Positions 1-9,460 of a stretch of DNA of 55,480 nucleotides are shown here, one piece after another. Position 1 is the stretch's first letter. Every line of letters begins with the position of its first letter. Source of the DNA: Candidatus Hydrogenedentota bacterium (GTDB lineage Bacteria; Hydrogenedentota; Hydrogenedentia; Hydrogenedentales; CAITNO01); assembly GCA_012730045.1 (NCBI GenBank), contig JAAYBR010000059.1, positions 1 to 55,480 of the forward strand, read 5' to 3'. The translations under genes were made by a program, and so were the position numbers. The notes beneath the pieces are model-generated. The model made no database searches. It was not told the DNA's origin and saw only the letters and a list, made by a program, of their open reading frames with translations.

Positions 1-105
1 TACGAACGGCAGTACCAGGAGCGGTTGCTCAAAAATCTCGCAAGACAAGCCACAAGAATGGGTTGCCAGCTCATTGTGGAAAACTCCGGAGAAGTACTTT
101 CTTAG
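1..105 (+). CDS. C-terminal end of an unidentified ORF, possibly a transposase (partial)
   Basis: An open frame enters from the left edge and gives 34 codons ending in TAG at 103-105. The residues are basic and hydrophilic (for example KNLARQATRMGCQLI) and the codon use is visibly less GC-rich than in the neighbouring genes. The look of the tail, a basic helix followed by a short beta-like end, recalls C-termini of some insertion-sequence transposases, but too little is visible to name a family. It stops directly at a dispersed repeat. A truncated or complete upstream gene cannot be distinguished because the rest lies outside the window. Confidence 0.35.
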   Translation, partial: YERQYQERLLKNLARQATRMGCQLIVENSGEVLS

Positions 106-147
106 CAGCGAAGCGAAGCAATCTCGTGCCCGCCAATGCCCCATCTG
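106..147. repeat. Dispersed short repeat (GCGAAGCGAAGCAATCTCG type)
   Basis: The sequence after the stop codon reads GCGAAGCGAAGCAATCTCG and continues into GTGCCCGCCAATG. The second half is the reverse complement, with small changes, of the core of the 31-nt repeat found at 9674-9704 and 9812-9842, and the first half resembles 9904-9932 (GCGAACGCAGTGACGCCATC). The three places share a dispersed non-coding repeat family. Confidence 0.6.
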
Positions 148-217
148 CCGCGGAAATCTCTCGTCGGAACGCCTTCGGTCCGGCGCGTCACGCGGCTAAA
201 GAACCGCCGTCCGGGTT

Positions 218-2125
218 TCAGTAGCAGCGCATTTCGAAAACGCGGGCGTGCGGGTCGCCGTTGGTGGCGAGCACGCGCAGGCGCAGCGTCCTGGTCTTCA
301 CGGGCGTCTCAAAACCGTGGCGGACCAGGCGCAGGAAGTTGCCCGTGTTTCGGGCGATTTCCCGCCACTTCCCGCCGTCCTTCACCTCGAGCACATAGTC
401 GCGCACCGTCTCGGGCTGCGGTCCGCGCACCTGCCCGGTGAGCGTGCCGTCCTCGCCGCTAAGGAACAGTTTCCGGTGGAGGCCCGTGTCGAAGGTGAAC
501 TGCACCTGACGGAGCGTCTGCTTCTTCCCCCATTCCAGGCAGAGCCAGGCCCCCTCCCCCCCCATCTCCGCGCGCCACTGGTGGGCGGACCCGTCGCCGA
601 TGTCGCGGTTCACGCCGTCCAGCACCGCCTCCGGCGGACAGCCGGGGGCCTGCCCCGACGCCGTGGCCCGCGCGCCGCGCGCCAAGTCGGCCGGGTCGGC
701 GTTCACCACGCCGACCAGCGACTGGTCCTCGCGCAGGAGGCACTGGTGGAACCGGGCCATCCGCGCGGGGTCCGCGGCCACGTCGCGGGGCAGGCATTTC
801 TCCGCCGCGCAGAAGGCCGCCGCCGCGCCCGCGGCCTGCCCCATGGCGGCGCAGGTGGCCATGACGCGGGTGGAGGTGAGGGCGACATGGGACACGCTGA
901 TGTTGCGGCCCGCCATGAGCAGGTTGGGCAGGTCCGCGCTGCACAGCGAGCGCAGGGGGATGGAATAGGGCTTCTTCAGGCCGATCTGCACGCAGGGCGG
1001 CAGGTCGCGGTCGTCCATGCCGCCGGGCGGGTGGTCGTCCATGGGCCAGCCGCCGTAGGAAACGCGGTCGGGATAGGCCACCGCCTCCTCCAGCTCCCGC
1101 TGCACCATGACGTGCCCGCCCAGAATGCGGCGGCTCTCGCGCTTGCCGGGGATCATGCCGACCCATTCCAGGGCCCAGCGCTCGGACTCGGGGTGCTTCC
1201 CGCTGTTCTTGATGTGGTCCCATACGCCGGTCAGGATGCGCAACAGCTCGTGGCGGATGCGGCGGTTGTCCTTGATGGTGTCCAGCTCGCCGCCCCACTC
1301 GATCCACCAGTAGCCGTACTCCCAGCTGCGGATGCGGCGGTGCTTGAAGTCCTCCTCGGTGAATTTGCGCGCCCAGGCGGGGGGCGTGTAGGGCATGGGG
1401 CGGTCGTGCCGCCGCGCCATGAAGAGCAGGCTGTTGCCCATGGTCTTCTGGTCGGCGGTCTCCGGCGCGAGGGACTCCCCGTACTCGGCGCGGCCCTCCC
1501 GCCCGCGCATATAGCGCGCCCCGGCCAGCGCCGCCAGCGACGCGTCGCCCGTGCAGTCGAGGAAGAACCCGGCGGAGACGGTGTGCCGCTCCTCCAGCAG
1601 GGCGCTGGCGGCGGTCACACGGACCACGCGCCCGCCCTCCACCGCCGCGCCGACCACCGCCGTGTCCAGCAGCAGCGTGATGTTCGGCTCCGAGACCACC
1701 TTGTCGTAAAGGACCATGTCCCACATTTCGAACGAGCGCTGGGGGTTGAGGGCCGCCTCCGTGAGTTTCAGCTCCTCGATGATCCCCGTCTCGCGCCAGA
1801 GCGGGTTGCCCTTGAGGGCGCTGGCCCCGAGCACGTGCATGCGGATTTCGCTGCTCCCATTGCCGCCCAGCCGGGAGCGGTCCTGGATGAGCACGACCCG
1901 CGCCCCGCCGCGCGCCGCGGCGATGGCAGCGCAGACCCCCGCCAGCCCGCCGCCGGCCACCACCACATCCGCCTCCAGCGTCTGGTGGGTCCACGAGGCG
2001 AACAGCGGATCGTCCGGGAGGATGGGCGTGTCCGCCTCCGCGGCGCTCAGCCACAGCCCGGAGGTCAGGAGCCCGCCGGCCCCCGCCAGAAACCCGCGCC
2101 GCGAGGGGGTGTTTCCGTTGCTCAT
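218..2125 (-). CDS. Tat-exported FAD-dependent oxidoreductase with C-terminal discoidin-like domain
   Basis: The 635-residue protein starts with a twin-arginine signal (SRRGFLAGAG at 8-17) and continues into a Rossmann FAD-binding segment (AGGGLAG at 57-63, then a GG-NG-SSE stretch near 87-93), the pattern of the FAD_oxidored family found in xanthan-lyase-like and related secreted oxidoreductases. Roughly the last 150 residues look like a discoidin/F5-8C-type sugar-binding module. The start is supported by AAGGAGG seven bases upstream. The CPBP protease gene ends 22 bp upstream on the same strand, so the two are probably cotranscribed. The substrate is unknown; an exported oxidoreductase acting on sugars or their derivatives is the likely role. 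Confidence 0.85.
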   Translation of the reverse strand: MSNGNTPSRRGFLAGAGGLLTSGLWLSAAEADTPILPDDPLFASWTHQTLEADVVVAGGGLAGVCAAIAAARGGARVVLIQDRSRLGGNGSSEIRMHVLGASALKGNPLWRETGIIEELKLTEAALNPQRSFEMWDMVLYDKVVSEPNITLLLDTAVVGAAVEGGRVVRVTAASALLEERHTVSAGFFLDCTGDASLAALAGARYMRGREGRAEYGESLAPETADQKTMGNSLLFMARRHDRPMPYTPPAWARKFTEEDFKHRRIRSWEYGYWWIEWGGELDTIKDNRRIRHELLRILTGVWDHIKNSGKHPESERWALEWVGMIPGKRESRRILGGHVMVQRELEEAVAYPDRVSYGGWPMDDHPPGGMDDRDLPPCVQIGLKKPYSIPLRSLCSADLPNLLMAGRNISVSHVALTSTRVMATCAAMGQAAGAAAAFCAAEKCLPRDVAADPARMARFHQCLLREDQSLVGVVNADPADLARGARATASGQAPGCPPEAVLDGVNRDIGDGSAHQWRAEMGGEGAWLCLEWGKKQTLRQVQFTFDTGLHRKLFLSGEDGTLTGQVRGPQPETVRDYVLEVKDGGKWREIARNTGNFLRLVRHGFETPVKTRTLRLRVLATNGDPHARVFEMRCY

Positions 2126-2147
2126 GATTCCGCCTCCTTGTCCAGAC

Positions 2148-2855
2148 TCAGGCGTTGAAGAGATTGTTCAGGGCGTGGGCAAGCGTTCCCGCCGCGACGG
2201 AACGCGTCCGGTGGACAACATACCCGAAAACAAGCCCCAGCAGAAAGATGGAAAGCGCGCCGCCGGCCGGCGACTTCAGATTATCCAGCAGGCAGCCCTG
2301 GAAATGCCAGCCCGGCAGGTGGATGGCCAGGAAGAATGCGGCGGTCAGCAGGTTGGCACTCCAGAAGCGGAACCGCCCCGCCAGCGCGCCCATGAGCGCG
2401 CCCCGAAAAGTGAACTCCTCGACCAGCGGCGCGACCACCACGCCGCTGAACAGCGGCCAGCCCGGCGCGGACGCGAACAGCGGCCGGTGCCCCGCCCATT
2501 TGACGGCGAGGGCCGTCACCCCCAGCGCGAGCCCGACGCCGCCCCCCCACACGATGATCTCGCGGACCCGGGACAAGCCCATGACTCCGCCCGCGGAGCG
2601 GCCCGACAAGCGGATGAGCACCAGGGACGGGGCGATCCAGAGCAGCAGCTTCATCCCCAGCCAGTAGAGGGACCGCGCACCGCTTTCGTCCAGCCAAGAC
2701 GTGTTCCCCTCCAGGGCGCGCTCCAGCAGCCACGCGCCAATCCAGACAACGGGAAGCGCGCAGGCGAAGGCGGCGGCGCACGCCGCCGTGTGCGGAAAGG
2801 GGGAAGTCCCAGCCCCCGTCTGCATGTCTCGGCTCTGAAGCGGCTCGGGCACCAT
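2148..2855 (-). CDS. CPBP-family intramembrane metalloprotease
   Basis: A 235-residue polytopic membrane protein with the three signature motifs of the CPBP (CAAX protease/bacteriocin-processing, Abi) family: EExxxR at 146-151 (EEFTFR), a hydrophobic segment ending in His179 (FFLAIH) and HxxxN at 227-231 (HALNN). These residues form the intramembrane metal site in the family. About six hydrophobic segments are visible, beginning near residue 25. The chosen ATG has an AAGGAG about eleven bases upstream, a little far; Met11 is an alternative start. It precedes the FAD oxidoreductase gene. The substrate cannot be inferred. Confidence 0.85.
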   Translation of the reverse strand: MVPEPLQSRDMQTGAGTSPFPHTAACAAAFACALPVVWIGAWLLERALEGNTSWLDESGARSLYWLGMKLLLWIAPSLVLIRLSGRSAGGVMGLSRVREIIVWGGGVGLALGVTALAVKWAGHRPLFASAPGWPLFSGVVVAPLVEEFTFRGALMGALAGRFRFWSANLLTAAFFLAIHLPGWHFQGCLLDNLKSPAGGALSIFLLGLVFGYVVHRTRSVAAGTLAHALNNLFNA

Positions 2856-2934
2856 GAATGGACAGTCTCCTTCCGGGTATTATCCAGCACAGGAGAGAAT
2901 GATTCCACCTGGCGAAAACTCAAGGAGTCCGGAC

Positions 2935-5556
2935 ATGAGAAACATCCTTTCGGCGGCGTGCGCGTTTCTGTTGTGCGCGGCTGCCCAGGCGGATGTCGTG
3001 CTGATGTCCAAAGGGGAAACAGACAGCACTGTTGCGGTGAACCGGACAGTCAACCCCGGGTTTGCGGGGGGCGCGAACGGATGGACCGGTTGGAAGCTGG
3101 GGTTCACCCCGGAGGACGGCGGCGGGCGGGACGGGTCGCCCGGGGTGCGGTGCGCGGCGACCAGCACGGAGGAGCAGCACGGGGCCGGCCAACTGGTCAT
3201 GCTCAATCAGGAGCGTCCGCGCCCCGTCGCCGCGGGCGGATGGAGCCGCGCAGAGGGGGTGGACGGCACCGCGGACAACGGGTATTCCGTGTATGTGGAC
3301 GTCAACTACGCGGACGGAACGCATCTGTGGGGACAGACGGCGGCCTTCTCCACCGGCACCCATGACTGGGAGCGGCGCTGCGTTCAGGTGGTTCCAGACC
3401 GGCCGGTGGCCTCGCTGACGGTGCACGCGCTGTTCCGGGGGCACAACGGGACCGTCTGGTTCGATGACTTCTCCCTGGAGGAGTATCCGGACGATCTGGG
3501 CCTGTTCGAGGGCGTTCCCGTCCGGAAAGCCCCGGCGCCGGAGACCTCTGAGAACACGCTTGGGATCTCCCTGAGCGGCGGGCTGTCACTGGCCGTGGAC
3601 GCTGAAACCGGCGCGCTGTCCTCTCTCGCGCTTGAGGGGCGCGTGCTGGGCTCGGGAGGCTTGCCGGTGTTTGTGCGGGATGCCGCCGGGGACGGTGAGT
3701 TCGTTGCGCCGGACTGGTCGGTCAGCCCCGCCGGGGACGGGATCTCCCTGACCGGCGAGTCCGCCGCCCTCCGGCTGCGCTTGGAGGTCACGCTCCGCCC
3801 ACGGGGGGACCGGCTGGAGGTGGACGGCACGGTGACGGACCTCAAAGGCGCGGAGCGCGCGGTCACGGTGTATGTCCCGTTTCCGGTCGCGGGCGACTGG
3901 ACCTGGTGGGAGGACATGCGCCGGAGCGTCCCCGCCGCCGGGGTGCGCCAGAACAGCTTCCGCACCGGCGCGGGGGCCACGGGCATGCGGGCGTCCTATC
4001 CCCTTGCAGTGCTGACGGGGCCGCGGGACGGCCTGATGCTGGCCGTGCCGGTGGACGAACCGCGCCACCACCGCCTCGTGTACGACGCGGACCGGGACCT
4101 GCTGTTCGCCGCCTTCGATTTCGGACTGAGCCCCGCCACGCGGATCTTCCCCGGCGCGGCGTCGTTCAGGCTGCTGCTGTGCGCCGCCGACCCGGCCCTC
4201 GGGTTCCGCGGGGCGCTGGAACGGTATTACCGGATGTTTCCCGCCGCGTTCGAGAAACGGATTCCCACCGAGGGCCTGTGGATGGCCTTCACGGACATCG
4301 CGACGCTGCCCGGCCCGGAGGACTTTGGCTTCGCCTTCCAGGAGGGCGCGCCGAACATCGTCTGGGATGAGGCCCACGGCATCCTGAGTTTTCCCTACAC
4401 CGAGCCCATGACCACCTGGCTGAAACTGGACCCCGGCGCGCCCCGAACCCATGACGGCGCTGTCGGGCACCTCAACGCCCTGCTGGCGGACCCGGCCCAT
4501 CCGCTGCACGGCGGCGCGTCGGCCATCGCCGTGTCCAGCGTGCTCGACGCGTCGGGAAAGAATGTGCTGTCCGTGGTGAACGCGCCGTGGTGCGACGGGT
4601 GCGTCTTCGCCCTGAACCCCGATCCGGGACTCCCGACCACGGAGAGCCGCCCCCTCAACCGCGGACAGGACGAGCTGGCGCGGCTGGAGAAGGCCGTCAC
4701 GGAACCCGTGGACGGCGCGGTGGCCGACGGAGCCTACATTGACTCCTATGAATTCTGGGCAAACAGCATTGACTACTGCGCGGACCATTTCGTTTCCGCG
4801 GAGATCCCGCTGGTTTTCGACGCACAGTCCCACCGTGTCGGGGCGCTCACCGTGTTCTCCGTGTTCACGTTTCAGAAGGAGCTGGCCCGCCGGATGCACG
4901 GCATGGGCAAGCACATGATGGCCAACGGCGCGCTGGCGAGCTACGACCTGGCCGCGCCGTTCCTGGACGTGCTGGGGACCGAGACCAACTGGATGCCCGG
5001 CGGCCGCTGGCAGCCCATGACGGACGCGGAGCTGTGCTTCCGGCGCGCGCTCTCCGCGCGGAAGCCCTACTGTTTCCTCATGAACACCCACTATGCGGAC
5101 TTCACCCTGGAGCTGACGGAGCGGTACATGCAGCGCGCCCTCGCCTACGGCATGTTCCCCGGATTCTTCTCCGAGAACGCCTCCACGGACTGCTATTTCA
5201 CCAAACCGGAGTGGTACGAGCCCGCGCGCCCCCTGTTCAAGAAGTACATCCCCCTGATCCGGACCATCGCCCGAGCGGGATGGCAGCCCGTCACCCGCGC
5301 CGCGAGCGGCGACCCGGCGGTGCTGCTGGAGCGGTTTGGGGAGCCCGGGGACGGCACCGTCTACCTGACGGCGCTCAACGACTCGCCCGAGCCCCGCACC
5401 GCGCACATCACCGTGGACCTCGCCGCCTTGGGCTGGGACACGCCCCCGCGGGTGACGGAGATGCTGTCGGGCGCCGACACCGCCCCGGGGGACAACGCCA
5501 CCATCCCGCTGGCGCTGGCCCCGGAGCAGGCGGTCCTGCTGCGTTTCACCCGGTAG
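2935..5556 (+). CDS. Secreted glycosidase-like protein of unknown family with N-terminal carbohydrate-binding-like domain
   Basis: The start was placed at 2935 because AAGGAG lies seven bases upstream and a signal peptide (MRNILSAACAFLLCAAAQA) begins there; the longer reading frame upstream lacks these. The mature protein (873 residues in total) opens with a beta-rich segment (NPGFAGGANGWTGW to WFDDFSLEE) like a CBM4/9-type jelly roll. A large middle region has beta-sandwich character, and the region around residues 440-800 contains barrel-like strands such as DGAYIDSYEFW. I do not recognise a characterised glycoside hydrolase family. Context (exported oxidoreductases, sulfatase) suggests polysaccharide work. 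Confidence 0.75.
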   Translation: MRNILSAACAFLLCAAAQADVVLMSKGETDSTVAVNRTVNPGFAGGANGWTGWKLGFTPEDGGGRDGSPGVRCAATSTEEQHGAGQLVMLNQERPRPVAAGGWSRAEGVDGTADNGYSVYVDVNYADGTHLWGQTAAFSTGTHDWERRCVQVVPDRPVASLTVHALFRGHNGTVWFDDFSLEEYPDDLGLFEGVPVRKAPAPETSENTLGISLSGGLSLAVDAETGALSSLALEGRVLGSGGLPVFVRDAAGDGEFVAPDWSVSPAGDGISLTGESAALRLRLEVTLRPRGDRLEVDGTVTDLKGAERAVTVYVPFPVAGDWTWWEDMRRSVPAAGVRQNSFRTGAGATGMRASYPLAVLTGPRDGLMLAVPVDEPRHHRLVYDADRDLLFAAFDFGLSPATRIFPGAASFRLLLCAADPALGFRGALERYYRMFPAAFEKRIPTEGLWMAFTDIATLPGPEDFGFAFQEGAPNIVWDEAHGILSFPYTEPMTTWLKLDPGAPRTHDGAVGHLNALLADPAHPLHGGASAIAVSSVLDASGKNVLSVVNAPWCDGCVFALNPDPGLPTTESRPLNRGQDELARLEKAVTEPVDGAVADGAYIDSYEFWANSIDYCADHFVSAEIPLVFDAQSHRVGALTVFSVFTFQKELARRMHGMGKHMMANGALASYDLAAPFLDVLGTETNWMPGGRWQPMTDAELCFRRALSARKPYCFLMNTHYADFTLELTERYMQRALAYGMFPGFFSENASTDCYFTKPEWYEPARPLFKKYIPLIRTIARAGWQPVTRAASGDPAVLLERFGEPGDGTVYLTALNDSPEPRTAHITVDLAALGWDTPPRVTEMLSGADTAPGDNATIPLALAPEQAVLLRFTR

Positions 5557-5644
5557 GCGCGCGGGCCGCGGTGCGGCACCGTCCCCGCGGGAGCCCCCGG
5601 CTCGAAGAGGGCGGATGATGATTCGCCCCACCGCCCCCTTCCCC

Positions 5645-5672
5645 ATCTGCGCACATCTGTGTCATCTGCAGA
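5645..5672. repeat. Short near-tandem repeat, unit about 9 nt (ATCTGYGYC)
   Basis: ATCTG occurs three times in 28 bases with spacings of 10 and 9 nt, upstream of the promoter at 5683. It resembles in design the 9-nt tandem repeats at 23122-23157 and 38518-38544. Confidence 0.5.
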
Positions 5673-5682
5673 CCTCCCGCCC

Positions 5683-5711
5683 TTGCACCGGAGATGCCCG
5701 CAGGGTATGCT
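5683..5711 (+). promoter_or_regulatory. Sigma70-type promoter of the Gfo/Idh/MocA-HEAT operon
   Basis: TTGCAC at 5683-5688, a 17-bp spacer and TATGCT at 5706-5711 predict a start near 5718, about 42 bases before the ATG at 5760. Confidence 0.55.
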
Positions 5712-5759
5712 CTTGGGCAGGGACGCGATGGACTGCACGCGTCCGCAGGACTCCCCCCC

Positions 5760-7091
5760 ATGAACAGACCAGGCGAAAAACACCCCCTCAGCCGCAGGGC
5801 CTTTCTGCGGCGGACGGCCGCCGCCGCCGCGGGCGCGGCGGTGTTTCCCATGATCACGCCGGGCCGCGCGCTCGGGCTGGACGGCGCGGTGTCGGCGGGC
5901 AACCGGATCACCGTGGGCCTCATCGGCATGGGCCGCATGATGGAGAACCACATCGGCCCGTTCCTGAACGACGCGGAGTGCCAGGTGCTGGCGCTGTGCG
6001 ACGTGGAGCGGAACCGGCTGGAGTACCACGCGGGGCGGGTCAACGCCCATTACACGCGGGCCAACGGCGGCGGGTCCTACAGCGCGTGCGACGTCTACGG
6101 CGATTTCCGCGCCCTGTGCGCGCGGCCGGACATTGACGTCGTGCTCATCGCCGTGCCGGACCACTGGCATGTGCTCATCGCGATCGAGGCGCTGAAGAAC
6201 GGCAAGGACGTGTATCTGGAGAAGCCGCTGTCCCTGACCATCAACGAGGGGAAGGCGCTGCGGGCGGCGGTGCGCCGGTATGGCCGCATCCTCCAGACGG
6301 GCAGCCAGCAGCGCTCGGACACGGCGTTCCGCACGGCCTGCGAGCTGGTGCGGAACGGCCGCATCGGGAAAGTGCTCGAGGTCTATGTCAACGTGGGCGG
6401 CCCGCCGCAGGAGGACAACCTGCCCGGGGAACCGACCCCGGAGGGGCTGGACTGGGACCTGTGGCTCGGCCCGCGCCCGTGGCGGCCCTACTCGTCCGTC
6501 CTCGCGCCACCGCAGTCGTTCCGCGGCTGGCCGGAGTGGCGCTACTACCGCGAGTATGCCGGGGGCGGCATGACGGACTGGGGCGCGCACCACTATGACA
6601 TCGCCCAGTGGGGGCTGGGCAGGGACGGGAGCGGCCCCGTGGAGATCATCCCGCCCTCGCCGGACACGCCGGAAACCACCCGGCTCACGCATGTCTACGA
6701 CGACGGCGTCCGCATGTTTCACGGCGGCGCGGCCGGCGGCGCGGGCGTGGAGTTTGTCGGCGAATCGGGCCGCGTCCGCGTGAACCGGGGGCAGTTCCTG
6801 GAGACGGAGCCGGAGACGCTGAAATATGAGACCATCGGCCCGGAGGAGACGCGCCTGTACGCCAGCGCGGACCACCGGCGGAATTTCCTGGAGTGCGTGC
6901 GCTCGCGCCGGGAGCCCATCTGCCCCGTGGAGGTGGGCCACCGCTCGGCGACCGTGTGCCACCTGGCGAACATCGCCTCGCTCCTGCGCCGCCCCCTGCG
7001 GTGGGACCCGGAGCGCGAAACGTTCGTGGACGACCCCGAGGCGGACCGCCTCCTGGAGCGACCCATGCGCGCGCTGTGGCAGCTCACATGA
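5760..7091 (+). CDS. Tat-exported Gfo/Idh/MocA-family oxidoreductase
   Basis: This 443-residue protein has a twin-arginine signal (SRRAFLRR at 11-18 followed by an alanine-rich core), a Rossmann nucleotide site (GLIGMG at 53-58), the EKP signature at 154-156 and the DWGAHHYDIAQW segment typical of the exported members of the family. Such proteins oxidise or isomerise sugars with tightly bound NAD(P). The start at 5760 follows a GCAGGA by about nine bases; the upstream in-frame Met at 5694 lies inside the promoter region. Its TGA overlaps the ATG of the HEAT-repeat gene (ATGA), so the two are translationally coupled. Substrate unknown. Confidence 0.9.
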   Translation: MNRPGEKHPLSRRAFLRRTAAAAAGAAVFPMITPGRALGLDGAVSAGNRITVGLIGMGRMMENHIGPFLNDAECQVLALCDVERNRLEYHAGRVNAHYTRANGGGSYSACDVYGDFRALCARPDIDVVLIAVPDHWHVLIAIEALKNGKDVYLEKPLSLTINEGKALRAAVRRYGRILQTGSQQRSDTAFRTACELVRNGRIGKVLEVYVNVGGPPQEDNLPGEPTPEGLDWDLWLGPRPWRPYSSVLAPPQSFRGWPEWRYYREYAGGGMTDWGAHHYDIAQWGLGRDGSGPVEIIPPSPDTPETTRLTHVYDDGVRMFHGGAAGGAGVEFVGESGRVRVNRGQFLETEPETLKYETIGPEETRLYASADHRRNFLECVRSRREPICPVEVGHRSATVCHLANIASLLRRPLRWDPERETFVDDPEADRLLERPMRALWQLT

Positions 7092-9397
7092 CCGCGCGCA
7101 CGCCTGCACGCCGGTTGTTCCTCGCCCTGCTGCTGGCGGCGGCCGCGCCGTTCGCCGCCGCGCAGGACGACGCCCTCACCGCCGCACTGGCGGCGCTCCA
7201 GGCCTGGGAGCCCGGCGGGGACTTCGCCGCCTGCGAGCAGATCGCCGCCCTGGTCGCCGGCGCGGGCCGCGATCCCACGCGCCGCGCGGAGGTGGCCGCA
7301 CGGCTGGCCGCCGCACTGGAGGGGGCGGACGACGCCGCGCGCACGTTCCTCTGCGGGCAGCTCTGGCAGGTCTGCACGGAGAACGAGGCGGACGCGCTGG
7401 GCCCGTGGCTAACGGACGACAAGCTCTCCCCGCTGGCCCGGTATGCGCTGGAACGGGTGCCGGGGGCAAAGGTGGACGCCGTGCTGCTGGCCGCCGCGGA
7501 GAAGGCCAAAGGGGTGGCGCTGGCGGGCCTGCTGGACAGCCTGGCCAACCGGGGGAACCCCGCCCACGGGGCCGTCCTCGCCGGACACCTCGCCGACCGG
7601 GATGTCGCCGTGGCGGTCGCCGCCGCAAACGGACTGGGGAAACTCGGCGGAGCCGAGGCCGTCGCCGCGCTGGAGAAGGTGCGCGCGAAGGCCTCCGCCC
7701 GCCTGCGCCCTGTGGTGGTCGCCGCGCTGGCCGCCTGCGCCGACCGCGCCGCCGCATCCGGCAACACCGCGCTGGCGGACCAGGTGTTCACCGGCCTCCT
7801 CGCCCCTGGCGAGCCGCCCGCCGCGCGGGACGCCGCATTCCGGGGGCTGGTCCGGCTGGGCAACGCCGGGGCCCTGGCGCGCCTGCGCACCGTGCTTTCG
7901 GGGGAGGACTTCCTCCTGCGGCCCGCCGCCCTGGGCCTGCTGCATTCCGAACCGGGCACACCCGTCACCGAGGCGGGCGTGGCTGCGCTGGAGAACGCCA
8001 ATCCGCTGATCCTTCCCCGGCTGGTGGCGGCCCTGGGCGACCGGGGGGACCCCGCCGCCCTTCCGGCGCTGACGCCGCTGACGGCGCACGCGGACGCGGA
8101 GGTTCGGCTCGCCGCGCTGGTTGCGATGGGCAAACTCGGCACCGCGCACACGGTCACTGAACTGGCCCCCTTCGTGCAGAAAGACGGCCCGGAACGGGAG
8201 GCGGCGCTGGCGGCCCTCGCCGCGATCCGCGACCCCGAGGCCAATGGCATGCTGCGGAATCTCCTGCTGGAGTCGCCGCCGGAGACGGCCGCCCTGCTGG
8301 CCCCCTGCGCCGTGTCGCGCCGGGCGGCGAACTGCGCGGACGTCCTGCTCGCCCATGCGGCCTCGGAACATGCGGGGCTGCGCGCGGCGTCCCTGCGCGC
8401 CCTGGGCGGGCTGGCGGCGCCCGAGGCCCTGCCGGAACTTCTTGCCCTGCTGGTGTCCGCCCCCGTTGACTCGCGGCCCGACGCCGAACGCGCCCTCGTG
8501 GACGCCGTCCGCCGCTGGGGTCCGTCCGAAGACCTTGCCGCGCACCTGACCGCCGCCTACGCCAGACAGCGCAAGCCCGAACACCGCGCCGCGCTCCTGC
8601 GGGTCCTGGGCGGCACCCGGTGCCCCGGAACCCTGGCGCTCGTCTGCAAAACGGCCCGCAGGGGACGGAAGGACCTCCGGCTGGAGGCCGTGGCCGCGCT
8701 GGGCGGGTGGCACGCCCCCGAATCGCTGGACATGCTCCGCCGCCTCGCCGTCAAGGAGCGCCGCCCGGAGGTGAAGGCCGCCGCCTACGACGCCCTCGTG
8801 CGCCTGGCCCGGGAGAGCGGCGGCCTGCCGCCGGAGGAGACCCTCGCCCTCCACCGCGAGGTGCTGGCGCTGGCCGCCACGCCCGAACAGCGCCGCGCGG
8901 CCCTCGCCGCCGTCGGCGGATGCGGCCTGCTGGAGGCCCTCGACCTGGTCGCCCCCCTCAAGGACGACCCCGCCACCGCCGCCGAGGCCCGCGCCGCCGA
9001 AACGCGCCTCCGCGCCAAGTTCATCACCGCCACCGTGTCCGAGAACATCATGGAGGCGCGCCGCGTCCTCGATGGCACCCCCGCGACCTTCTGGCAGACC
9101 GACGGGCCGCAGGCCCCCGGCCCGTGGATTGAGCTCGACCTCACCCGTCCCGCGCGGGTCTGCGGCGTCATCCTGCACGCGCCGGAAGGTTCAGGGGTGT
9201 ACCCGCGCGCCTGCGAAGTCTACGTCTACACCGAGCCGGGACAGCCCGGCACCCCCGTCGCCGCCGCCGCAGGCGCCGACCCCGTGACTGAAATTCCCTT
9301 CCCCCCCGCCGAAGGCCGGTACCTCCGCGTGGTCCAGACCGGCGCCGACCCCGCCGCCAAATGGGCCGTCGGCGAAATCCGGCCAAAATTCGACTGA
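7088..9397 (+). CDS. Secreted HEAT-repeat protein with C-terminal discoidin-like domain
   Basis: The gene starts at the ATG embedded in the stop of the previous gene; a signal peptide (basic MTARTPARR, then an LFLALLLAAAAP core ending AAAQ) begins exactly there. About 640 residues of Ala/Leu-rich helical repeats follow, with recurrent patterns such as RLAALVAMGKLG and RAASLRALGGLA, characteristic of HEAT/PBS-lyase repeats, a scaffold for protein binding. Roughly the last 110 residues (from about FITATVSENIMEARRVLDG) look like a discoidin/F5-8C sugar-binding module. The total is 769 residues. Coupling to the exported oxidoreductase suggests a periplasmic partner or scaffold; no enzymatic motif is visible. 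Confidence 0.85.
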   Translation: MTARTPARRLFLALLLAAAAPFAAAQDDALTAALAALQAWEPGGDFAACEQIAALVAGAGRDPTRRAEVAARLAAALEGADDAARTFLCGQLWQVCTENEADALGPWLTDDKLSPLARYALERVPGAKVDAVLLAAAEKAKGVALAGLLDSLANRGNPAHGAVLAGHLADRDVAVAVAAANGLGKLGGAEAVAALEKVRAKASARLRPVVVAALAACADRAAASGNTALADQVFTGLLAPGEPPAARDAAFRGLVRLGNAGALARLRTVLSGEDFLLRPAALGLLHSEPGTPVTEAGVAALENANPLILPRLVAALGDRGDPAALPALTPLTAHADAEVRLAALVAMGKLGTAHTVTELAPFVQKDGPEREAALAALAAIRDPEANGMLRNLLLESPPETAALLAPCAVSRRAANCADVLLAHAASEHAGLRAASLRALGGLAAPEALPELLALLVSAPVDSRPDAERALVDAVRRWGPSEDLAAHLTAAYARQRKPEHRAALLRVLGGTRCPGTLALVCKTARRGRKDLRLEAVAALGGWHAPESLDMLRRLAVKERRPEVKAAAYDALVRLARESGGLPPEETLALHREVLALAATPEQRRAALAAVGGCGLLEALDLVAPLKDDPATAAEARAAETRLRAKFITATVSENIMEARRVLDGTPATFWQTDGPQAPGPWIELDLTRPARVCGVILHAPEGSGVYPRACEVYVYTEPGQPGTPVAAAAGADPVTEIPFPPAEGRYLRVVQTGADPAAKWAVGEIRPKFD

Positions 9398-9460
9398 TTC
9401 CGGGGCCAATCTTCGCCCGGACGCCGGTCATCCCGATATCCCGTGCGTGCAAGTCCCCAC

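Noticed and set aside
248-2158. 636-residue open frame opposite the FAD oxidoreductase gene
   Set aside because: It is the GC-rich antisense shadow of a gene with clear FAD and Tat motifs; it has no domain motifs and its Pro/Ala/Arg/His-rich content is typical of such shadows.
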